NCBI RefSeq assembly: GCF_046600735.1
Contig: NZ_JBJMAW010000013.1
Span: 8,758-72,757 of the forward strand
Source: Novilysobacter_A longmucuonensis
GTDB taxonomy: Bacteria; Pseudomonadota; Gammaproteobacteria; Xanthomonadales; Xanthomonadaceae
Length of the DNA stretch: 64,000 bases
Reading direction: 5' to 3'
This document shows, in pieces, positions 1-6,674 of the stretch. A model generated the notes under the pieces. That model made no database searches, was not told the DNA's origin, and worked only from the letters and a program-made list of their open reading frames with translations. Numbering within the stretch: the first letter of the stretch is position 1; every line of letters begins with the position of its first letter. A program made the position numbers and the translations under genes.

Positions 1-128
1 GGGAAGTGTTTGGCGATTGAGATAGCCCGGCGACGTAGGGCAACCGGCAGGGACTTGTCCCGTGCGATCTCGATCAAGAATCCGCCCGCCCACACCAGGG
101 CGCGGGTTCGTTCATCCGGCATGGTCAT
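1..128 (-). CDS. BPSL0761 family protein (5' part, runs off window)
   Basis: The reading frame begins with MTMPDERTRALVWAGGF and continues to the window edge (about 42 residues visible), ending in a basic stretch followed by ISIAKHFP. The MTMPDERTRAL start and the spacing of the basic residues match small BPSL0761-family proteins of unknown function, which are common in plasmids and genomic islands of beta- and gammaproteobacteria. A GGAGAGGAG ribosome site lies just before the ATG. It shares the strand of the HAD gene and kfrA upstream of it and may be the last gene of that unit. Function unknown; the family call is from memory of the N-terminus. Confidence 0.7.
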   Translation of the reverse strand, partial: MTMPDERTRALVWAGGFLIEIARDKSLPVALRRRAISIAKHF

Positions 129-170
129 CGTGACTCCTCTCCACTGGGGCGCCCTTGTGTGTCGCTCTCA

Positions 171-656
171 CTAGTTCGAGAGCTTGAGCGTTCCCCATCG
201 CGCAAGGTGAGACTCCAGGCGCTTCAAGGTGGCGGACAGCTCGATGTCCGAATCGCGGTATGGCGAACAGAACTGCTCAATCGGCACCCAATGGCCCTCC
301 TGTCCCGGATGCACATACGCCTGACAGTCGTCCACGAGAGCTACGAATGGCCACTGCAAAGCGGAGATCACGCGCAGATCCTTCGTAGCCCCGGTCCATA
401 CGATGTACTCCAAATGAGCAAACCATGGTGGAGCGGCCCGCTCTTGCACCAGGCCGTCGGCAATGCACCGAAACTGCGGTTCTCGCACCGTGGTGAACAT
501 CACGATCCGTGGGAACAGCTCGCGGCAGGCGACCAGAAACTGGAACAGCCCCGGGCGCGGTATCTGGCTGACCGCGTTCGATATCAGGGTGCCTTCCAGG
601 TCCAGCGCCAGAACGGGCAGCGCTACCTCGCCCCTCGCTCCGGCTGTGTTACTCAC
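171..656 (-). CDS. HAD-superfamily (NIF-type) phosphatase-like protein
   Basis: A 161-residue protein with the HAD layout. Motif I is DLEGTL (D19), where Glu replaces the usual second Asp. Motif II is the Thr of MFTTVREP (about residue 55), a Lys lies near residue 92, and motif IV is VALVDD (D109/D110). The fold is that of phosphoaspartate-forming hydrolases. Loss of the DxD general acid Asp suggests altered or weak phosphatase activity (inference). The length fits the minimal NIF/FCP-like HAD domain. It lies downstream of kfrA on the same strand; this HAD-KfrA-integrase order is a familiar island module. The substrate is unknown. Confidence 0.7.
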   Translation of the reverse strand: MSNTAGARGEVALPVLALDLEGTLISNAVSQIPRPGLFQFLVACRELFPRIVMFTTVREPQFRCIADGLVQERAAPPWFAHLEYIVWTGATKDLRVISALQWPFVALVDDCQAYVHPGQEGHWVPIEQFCSPYRDSDIELSATLKRLESHLARWGTLKLSN

Positions 657-753
657 TATGCGCTCCCGTTGACAGCGGCCTGCTGCCCTAAGGTCCAGCG
701 GCTCTTTCCGCCCACTGAGTATAACTTCGGGACCCTCGGCTGGATGAGGCGAT

Positions 754-1689
754 CTATCGCGTACGCGGCCTTCGCGGCTTGCCAGCGGCCGCGGGCTGCT
801 TGGCCACGTGCTTACTTTCGCCCGGTGTTTTTTTCGCTCGCAGCGTGGCCTTTAGCGTCTGCTGAAGCTCGGCGAGCTGTTGCTCCAGGACTTCGCGCCG
901 GGCGCGTTCAGCGGCCAGCTGTCGCGTCGCTTCGGCCAGGTCCCGTTGGACACCAGCACGCTCGCTCTCCAATGTTGCCACGCGTCGGCCGTGGCGGTCG
1001 GCATCCGTACGGGACTTGGCATCGAGCGTCTTAAGCTGCTGGCGCAGCCGGTCGACTTCGCCGTAGGCACGCTCTTCCACCGCGCGCAGATGGTCGGACT
1101 GCGCCTCAAACTCGGTCCGTGCCTGGGCCTGCGCGGCATCCAGCCGCTGGCGCCAGGCCGATGTTTCGTTCAGCGCCTGCTCGGCGCGCCGTGCGGCCTC
1201 ATCGCGTTGCCGCGTCAGGTCGGCGACCTGTGCAGTTTGCTGTTCGATCAGGTGCTGCATGTCCTGCAAGCGCACCGCGGCTTCCGCCCGGGAAGTTTGG
1301 GCCTGCGTCGCGAGTTCACGCGCTTCCTCGGTTTGTTGGCGTAGGACCGCCGCCTCTTGGGCGAGACTCGCGCGCTCCGCATCCACCTCTTGGTGCTGGA
1401 CCTGGACTGCCTCCTGAGCCGTCGTCGTGGCCGCGGCCAATGCCTGTTCCCACAATTGCGAGGCCAGTTCCGCGACGGCCGGAGGCGCGTCCGGCAGCTC
1501 CACCTTCTGTTGCCGGACTTGCAACCGTGTCCCCAGACCCTGCCACCAATTTTCGAGCAGCCGAGTCACCGTATTTGGCGAGCCGGTACCAAGGAACTGT
1601 CGCACCCGTTCGATTGTCGGCCGCTCACCGGCGAGCAGCAGTGCATTCGCCGCCCGGTCAACGTCGTCTTGTGTGATACCTCGCGCCAT
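754..1689 (-). CDS. kfrA: KfrA-family DNA-binding coiled-coil protein
   Basis: A 311-residue protein. The first ~60 residues (MARGITQDDVDRAANALL, then a segment with TIERVRQFLG and SPNTVTRLL) match the KfrA N-terminal helix-turn-helix domain. The rest is a long Ala/Gln/Glu/Arg-rich coiled coil ending in a basic tail. In plasmids KfrA is an autorepressor and nucleoid-like partition accessory factor. The ATG at 1689 was preferred to an upstream ATG at 1728 because GGAGG lies directly before it and it begins the conserved domain. A strong inverted repeat at 1730-1760, between this gene and the divergent integrase, is the likely operator, so KfrA probably controls both genes. Confidence 0.87.
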   Translation of the reverse strand: MARGITQDDVDRAANALLLAGERPTIERVRQFLGTGSPNTVTRLLENWWQGLGTRLQVRQQKVELPDAPPAVAELASQLWEQALAAATTTAQEAVQVQHQEVDAERASLAQEAAVLRQQTEEARELATQAQTSRAEAAVRLQDMQHLIEQQTAQVADLTRQRDEAARRAEQALNETSAWRQRLDAAQAQARTEFEAQSDHLRAVEERAYGEVDRLRQQLKTLDAKSRTDADRHGRRVATLESERAGVQRDLAEATRQLAAERARREVLEQQLAELQQTLKATLRAKKTPGESKHVAKQPAAAGKPRRPRTR

Positions 1690-1729
1690 GTTGCGCCTCC
1701 CTCTGAACCGCCCTACTCTGCTGATCACG

Positions 1730-1760
1730 TACTCGCGATAAGTGATGATTATCGCGGGTA
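1730..1760. promoter_or_regulatory. Palindromic operator between kfrA and integrase
   Basis: The arms TACTCGCGATAA (1730-1741) and TTATCGCGGGTA (1749-1760) are inverted complements at 11 of 12 positions around a 7-bp spacer. The site lies 41 bp upstream of the kfrA start and 33 bp upstream of the integrase start. KfrA proteins bind inverted repeats in their own promoters, so this is the expected autoregulatory site. No binding evidence exists here. Confidence 0.7.
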
Positions 1761-1792
1761 CATAGCCAGTTTCATAGTATTCACTACATATT

Positions 1793-2878
1793 ATGCAAGA
1801 TACTTACGCAATTCCGACCCTCGCGCAACCTGCTTCGGGCATGGTCTTGCCCGATCAGCTGGCCCGGCAGGCCGCCGATGCGGTCCGGGAGCTGCTGGCC
1901 GAAGCGGCTGCCGAGAACACCACACGTAGCTACGCCACCGCATTGCGCTACTGGGCCGGCTGGTTTACGGCCCGCTACGGGCTCGAGCTGACGCTGCCAG
2001 TACCCGAGGCCGTCGTGCTGCAGTTCGTGGTGGACCACGTACAGCGCAAATCGGCCGACGGCGCGTTGACCTGGGAGCTGCCGGCAGATGTCGACCAGAC
2101 GCTGGTGGCCGCCGGGATCAAGGCCAAACTCGGACCGTGGACCCTGGCGACGGTCCGCCACCGGGTCGCAGTCCTGTCGACCGCGCACCGGCTCAAGCAA
2201 GTCCCGAATCCCTGCGAGCAACCCGCCGTCGGTACCGTGCTCAGCCGGGCGGCCCGGGCCGCGGTCAAACGTGGTGTTCGCCCTCGAAAGAAAACTGCTA
2301 TCACCCTGGCCGAACTCGAGGCCATGTTGGCGACCTGCGATGACAGCCTCGTGGGCCTACGCGACCGTGCCCTGCTCTGCTTTGGCTTTGCTAGTGGAGG
2401 CCGCCGGCGCAGCGAAATTGCTGCTGCAGACATGCGGGATCTGCGTCGGATCGGCGACAAGGGTTACATCTATCGGCTCGAGCACAGCAAGACACAGCAG
2501 GCGGGCGTGACAACGAATTCGGCGCCAGACAAACCCGTGCTCGATCGGGCCGCACTTGCGCTGGAAGACTGGCTCGAGGCGTCCGGGTTTACCGAGGGGG
2601 CGATTTTCCGACGGCTATGGAAGCGCCGCATCGGCCCCGCCCTCTCCCCGGCCGCAGTTGGCGAAATCGTGCAGCGTCGCGCGCAGCAGGCGGGATTGGA
2701 AGGGGATTTTGGCGGACACAGCCTGAGGTCGGGGTTTGTCACCGAGGCGAGCCGTCAGGGCGTGTCGCTGCCGGCGATCATGCAACTGACCGAGCACCGG
2801 GCGGTGTCGAGCGTCGTGGGGTATTTCCAAGCCGGCAATGCGCCGAACAACCCGGCGTCCCGGCTACTGGATAATTGA
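1793..2878 (+). CDS. Tyrosine recombinase / site-specific integrase
   Basis: A 361-residue phage-integrase-family recombinase. An N-terminal SAM-like core-binding domain (about 30-150, with NTTRSYATALRYW) precedes the catalytic domain. The catalytic set is complete: R205 in GGRRRSEIA, K233 in the HSKTQ turn, H309 and R312 in GGHSLRSGF, H335 in LTEHR, and the nucleophile Y344 in VVGYFQAG. It should cut and join DNA at an attachment site for excision or integration of the element. It is divergent from kfrA across a palindromic operator. No tRNA or attachment duplication was recognised nearby. It looks intact. Confidence 0.92.
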   Translation: MQDTYAIPTLAQPASGMVLPDQLARQAADAVRELLAEAAAENTTRSYATALRYWAGWFTARYGLELTLPVPEAVVLQFVVDHVQRKSADGALTWELPADVDQTLVAAGIKAKLGPWTLATVRHRVAVLSTAHRLKQVPNPCEQPAVGTVLSRAARAAVKRGVRPRKKTAITLAELEAMLATCDDSLVGLRDRALLCFGFASGGRRRSEIAAADMRDLRRIGDKGYIYRLEHSKTQQAGVTTNSAPDKPVLDRAALALEDWLEASGFTEGAIFRRLWKRRIGPALSPAAVGEIVQRRAQQAGLEGDFGGHSLRSGFVTEASRQGVSLPAIMQLTEHRAVSSVVGYFQAGNAPNNPASRLLDN

Positions 2879-2968
2879 CCCGTGTCGGGCGCCTGTCGGG
2901 GTGCTGTCGTGTTGCCGGGTCCGGCGCCTTCCTAGTCTGGAGTCCCTACCCCACCGGAGTGATGCCCC

Positions 2969-3643
2969 ATGACCACCGCGACCCCGTCCCGCCTGCTTAC
3001 CCCGGCCGAAGTCGGCGCCTGCATCCGCCAGTTCCGCGAGCTGCGCCACTGGTCGCAGGAGCAACTGGCCGAGATCGCGGGCCTGAACGTGCGCACCGTC
3101 CAGCGGGTCGAACAGGGCGACTCGGCCAGCTTCGACACCCGTCGCGCCATGGCCCGCGCCTTCGATCTCAACGACATCGACGCGCTCAACAAGCCCTTCT
3201 CGCTGCCCACGGCCGAGGAACTGCAGGCGGCGCAAGCGCAGTTCGAGCGCGACCACATCACCCTGGCGGTGGCGCCGCTGACCACGGGCCGTCAGCTGGC
3301 CAGCCTGATCACCTCGTGCGAGATGGACCTGTCCGAGCCGGCCTTTGAGCTGCCGCGCGAGGCCGCGGCCGAGTTTGCTGCGCTGATCGACTACTACCGT
3401 GAGTACCGCGACTGCCACGACCTGTACTCGGAAACCGACAAGCTCGACATCTACGACGAGCTGCAGCAGCACATCGACGCGCTGCGGGTGTTGGGCGTGT
3501 CACTGTGCCACGGCCAGCGCAAGGTCGCCGTCCAGATGGGCTCGGGCGCGCCGATGAACGCCACCGTCCTGTACGTCGTGGCATTCCGCCTCGGCCACGA
3601 GCCGACCCAGATCGCGACCCCTAAGGCGGCGCGCATCGGCTAA
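2969..3643 (+). CDS. XRE-family transcriptional regulator
   Basis: A 224-residue protein with an N-terminal Cro/CI helix-turn-helix at about residues 14-62 (IRQFRELRHWSQEQLAEIAG, then VRTVQRVEQGD). The C-terminal ~150 residues have no family I recognise and are mostly helical, so they may sense a signal or dimerise. It lies 90 bp downstream of the integrase on the same strand and its 3' end almost touches the convergent papain-fold gene. Its position at the boundary of the mobility and defence modules suggests control of the element or island (inference). The start is the ATG of MTTATPSR; the preceding GGAGTG is a plausible ribosome site. Confidence 0.85.
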   Translation: MTTATPSRLLTPAEVGACIRQFRELRHWSQEQLAEIAGLNVRTVQRVEQGDSASFDTRRAMARAFDLNDIDALNKPFSLPTAEELQAAQAQFERDHITLAVAPLTTGRQLASLITSCEMDLSEPAFELPREAAAEFAALIDYYREYRDCHDLYSETDKLDIYDELQQHIDALRVLGVSLCHGQRKVAVQMGSGAPMNATVLYVVAFRLGHEPTQIATPKAARIG

Positions 3644-3647
3644 GTGC

Positions 3648-4652
3648 TCACGTGCCTGCCCGATCCCCGTACACCGAGACAAGCATGTGCGCGGTCTTGA
3701 CTCGGCGCTCGTGGTTGAAGCAAAGGGTCGCGTACAGATCGCGATTGAGCCGGAAGGTCTCGAGCGGCTTCATTTCCAGCAGCGCTGCACAAGCGCCCAA
3801 GTTCACTTGCCAATGCGCGAACGCATTGGCCGCATCGTCCTCGAGAGTGGTGCGACAGTACTCCAGCAGTTCGTCCTTCTGCTCCGTGGACTGATAGAAG
3901 CGCACCATTTCCACCGAATCATAGCGATACGGATGGCGTGCCATTTCCACTTTCCAGTAATCCAAAAATCCAGAGGCACGATGGGCCTCGGCGATCGCGG
4001 CATCGAAGGAAGGGTTGGCTAGCAGGAAGGGGTAAATGTCATTCAACACCCGAATCGCAGGCGAGATCGCCCGCACCCGCTCCAGTAGGTCGTTCGTGAC
4101 CTCCCGCATGCCCTTGACGCTGTCGCCCGCCTCGAATTCGGCCTTCTCCTCCGCGGTGACGTGTAGTACGACGTCAGGGACGCTCTCGAGCCGCTCCGAG
4201 CGTTGGAGGTCGGCGGGCGTCGTGTAGTCCGGATTGTCCGTCAGGGGACAGCCTGCATTGGCATACGCGCGCGCGACAAGGCGGGAACAGAACTGCGCCG
4301 CGCTGCCTTTTCTCTCCGGTTTGAGCGGAGAGCGCATGGCATCGAGGGTCGCGTAGGGTGCGCCAGTCTCCGAGCGAACGTAATCAACGATTTGATTCAT
4401 CGTCTTCGGGTCAATCGTCGCCTCCGCGCGGTAGGCGTAGATGACACAGTCGTCGTCGTAGATCTGCCGTTGGAGATTACGCGCGTGCACGCCTTCGCCC
4501 GTCGAATCCATTACCGATCCGTTGGCGACGTAGAGCATCGCGTGAGAGATGTCGCTCTTGGTAAATGTCCGGATCGCCTTGCTTTGGGGGTGGGTGGACG
4601 TCGTCAGCAGAATGTCGCCTTTGCGAAGTTTGGAAAAGTCGATGCGTTTCAT
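3648..4652 (-). CDS. Permuted papain-fold (YiiX/NlpC-P60-like) protein with C-terminal extension
   Basis: A 334-residue protein. KGDILLTTS (12-19) followed by DISHAMLYV, with His37, then AQFCSRLVARAY, with Cys122, is the signature of circularly permuted NlpC/P60 (YiiX/YebB, formerly DUF830) proteins, in which the catalytic His precedes the Cys. These act as cysteine peptidases, amidases or thioester-dependent acyltransferases; the substrate here is unknown. Residues ~150-334 form an unrelated, mostly helical extension. No signal peptide is seen, so it probably acts in the cytoplasm. It is divergent from the cyclase operon with only 106 bp between start codons, so the two units may share regulation. 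Confidence 0.72.
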   Translation of the reverse strand: MKRIDFSKLRKGDILLTTSTHPQSKAIRTFTKSDISHAMLYVANGSVMDSTGEGVHARNLQRQIYDDDCVIYAYRAEATIDPKTMNQIVDYVRSETGAPYATLDAMRSPLKPERKGSAAQFCSRLVARAYANAGCPLTDNPDYTTPADLQRSERLESVPDVVLHVTAEEKAEFEAGDSVKGMREVTNDLLERVRAISPAIRVLNDIYPFLLANPSFDAAIAEAHRASGFLDYWKVEMARHPYRYDSVEMVRFYQSTEQKDELLEYCRTTLEDDAANAFAHWQVNLGACAALLEMKPLETFRLNRDLYATLCFNHERRVKTAHMLVSVYGDRAGT

Positions 4653-4758
4653 GAGTCAGCGCGGCTGATAGAATTCATACTGCTCTTTGGAGGGTGTGGG
4701 CAGGTAGTCGGCACGCGGCCTTGAATATCGCGCCGTCCCGTCCACCCAGGTCCGATCA

Positions 4759-5485
4759 ATGTACGTCAAGAACCTCCACCCCACGCTCACCGAAGGCCGC
4801 AGCGCCGTCGCCGGCCGGAGCGTCAACGTCGTCGCCCTGTTCTGCGACCTGCGCGGCTTCTCCGACTGGTGCGAGCGGGTGGACATCAACCAGGTCGAGG
4901 CGCTGATGCGAGCGCAGTTCGAGCAGGTGCTGCAGATCTGCAACGACCACCACCACGACTTCCACAAGTTCCTGGGCGATGGCTTCGTGCTGGTATGGGA
5001 GGAGTCGGACGAGGTGTCGCTGCACACATGTCTAGCCCGCGCTCTCGATGCCGCGTTCACCCTGCACAAGAAGTACTGGTATTTCAGTCAGAAAGAGATG
5101 ACCGATGTGCCATTGGGGGTACGGCATCGGGATCGCCTCTGGAGAGGCGGTGCTGCTGCAGCCGGAAACGTTCCTGGCCGAGCTCAACGCGATCGACTTC
5201 GTGGGCTATCCGCTCAACTGCGCCGCACGCTTGCAAACCCTGGCCGACGCCTACGGCGCCGTGCTCAGCGCCTCGGCGGTTGACCTGATGCATCGCGACC
5301 ACGCGGGCCTGCTCTACCACGAGCCAGCGTTCCGTCGCTCGCTGCTACCTCCCAATGCAGAGGTGCTGGCCAAGACCGCGGGCATGAAAGGCCTACGCGA
5401 CCGCGACCGGACCTGCTTCCAGTACCTGACCTTCGACGACGGCATCCGGAAGCTATGGAACACTACCGGAATTCCCACGGCCTGA
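4759..5485 (+). pseudogene. Class III adenylate/guanylate cyclase domain protein, frameshifted
   Basis: Two overlapping frames together give one ~241-residue cyclase. The first (from ATG 4759) has metal-binding D30 in FCDLRGFSDW and K70 plus D74 in HKFLGDGF. The second, open from about 5105 to the TGA at 5483-5485, has IDFVGYPLNCAARL, which supplies the purine-contacting Asp and the transition-state Asn and Arg. The frames join at a GGGGG run (5114-5118); removing one G gives a continuous protein. The Lys/Asp pair is that of adenylate cyclases by comparison with known enzymes. The downstream gene starts 41 bp later on the same strand. The gene is either inactivated, rescued by frameshifting, or damaged by a base-calling error. 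Confidence 0.82.
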
Positions 5486-5525
5486 GCCGGCGCCGCCCTA
5501 CCCTCAAAATCTTGCCGAGCGCGCG

Positions 5526-6542
5526 ATGGATCTGTTCCAACCCGTGGTTCCGACTGACAAACAGCACGATATCTTTCAGGTCCTGATGCACCCGAGCCTT
5601 GGACCGGAACGTGAAGTTATCCAGGGTTGGGCTGCGGGCTTCGTCGACCGGGACGGGAAGTTCGTCAAGGAGTTCCAAACGAGCTTCGAATCGAGCTTCT
5701 GGGAGCTGTACCTGCACGCGGTGCTCCAGGACTTGGGCATGAACCTGGACTATTCGTTCCATGCGCCCGACTTCGTCATCACCGCGCCCATGCCGTTCGT
5801 GATGGAAGCGACCATCGCCTCGCCGCCTCAAGGGGGCACGCCAGCCCACGGGGTCGGTAAGCCGGAAATTCCCGACGACTTTGGCGAGTTCAACCGTCAA
5901 GCGATCTTGCGGCTGTGCAACAGTTTCACCAGCAAGGTGCGCAAGTATCGCCAGCACTACGCCAAGCTGGTCCATGTTCGCGACCGACCCTACGTGATCG
6001 CGATCGCTCCGTTTGACCGTCCGCAAGCGCACTTCGCGGCCAATCGCCCGATCATGGCCACGTTGTACGGCATCTACTTCGACGAGGTCACGACCATCGC
6101 TTCCCAGGCGGAGAACGTCGTCACGCACGAGCTCGAGGTCGTATCCAAAAACGACACGGTAGACGTACCCGTCGGAATGTTCTCGGACGACGCGTACAAA
6201 GATGTGTCGGCTGTGGTGTACGGGCCACTGGCGACCTGGGGCAAGGTGCGCGCCTTGGCCGATGCGCCTGAGCGCAACATCGAATTCACTACGATCCACC
6301 CCTCGGAAGGCACGGGGCTGATGCCTGAAGTGCGCAGGGCGGTGAAAGCCGACTACATCGAACACCTGCTCGACGGATTGTACGTGTTCCATAACCCGTA
6401 CGCGGAGCGACCGCTGCCATCTGACGTCTTCGACAACGAACGCTTGGGTCGCATCATCGTGCGGGCGGACCGTGATCTCGAAGAACGCTGTCCCAACGAT
6501 TTCCTGTTGATGCGGATGGTAGGACCGGTGGTCAACCCGTGA
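5526..6542 (+). CDS. Conserved protein with restriction-endonuclease-like N-terminal region
   Basis: A 338-residue protein of no named function. Residues 50-95 (EFQTSFESSFWELYL, then HAPDFVI and FVMEATIA) have the spacing of a PD-(D/E)xK core: E60, D82 and E94. The expected Lys after E94 is missing (EAT), so the site is degenerate or uses another residue. I recall similar proteins being labelled as glycosaminoglycan attachment sites, a name with no functional meaning. It starts 41 bp after the cyclase and its stop overlaps the start of a 30-residue ORF, so the three probably form one operon. A role as a cyclic-nucleotide-responsive nuclease effector is possible but speculative. Confidence 0.6.
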   Translation: MDLFQPVVPTDKQHDIFQVLMHPSLGPEREVIQGWAAGFVDRDGKFVKEFQTSFESSFWELYLHAVLQDLGMNLDYSFHAPDFVITAPMPFVMEATIASPPQGGTPAHGVGKPEIPDDFGEFNRQAILRLCNSFTSKVRKYRQHYAKLVHVRDRPYVIAIAPFDRPQAHFAANRPIMATLYGIYFDEVTTIASQAENVVTHELEVVSKNDTVDVPVGMFSDDAYKDVSAVVYGPLATWGKVRALADAPERNIEFTTIHPSEGTGLMPEVRRAVKADYIEHLLDGLYVFHNPYAERPLPSDVFDNERLGRIIVRADRDLEERCPNDFLLMRMVGPVVNP

Positions 6543-6631
6543 GCCAGGCGCGTAACGATTTTGATCTGGATGCATTGCACGATGCGCTGGCCCGTTCCGA
6601 CGAATTGGCGGCGCTGATCGGCGCCGCGTGA
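6539..6631 (+). CDS. 30-residue ORF coupled to the upstream gene
   Basis: GTG at 6539 overlaps the TGA of the preceding gene (GTGA, 6539-6542), a standard translational-coupling arrangement. The peptide begins MSQARNDFDLDALHDALAR and ends AALIGAA; it is acidic and helical-looking. I recognise no family. It could be a small regulatory or antitoxin-like partner, or a fortuitous frame. It ends 44 bp before the 3' end of the convergent giant nuclease gene. Confidence 0.35.
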   Translation: MSQARNDFDLDALHDALARSDELAALIGAA

Positions 6632-6674
6632 GCGTCCTCCCCCGCCTTATCCGACGCACGGTCCCGCGCCGACC

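Noticed and set aside
159..1034. A 291-codon plus-strand frame
   Set aside because: It is antisense to the HAD gene and kfrA, both of which have clear family motifs.
5463..6659. A 398-codon minus-strand frame
   Set aside because: It is antisense to the 338-residue gene; no ribosome site or family.
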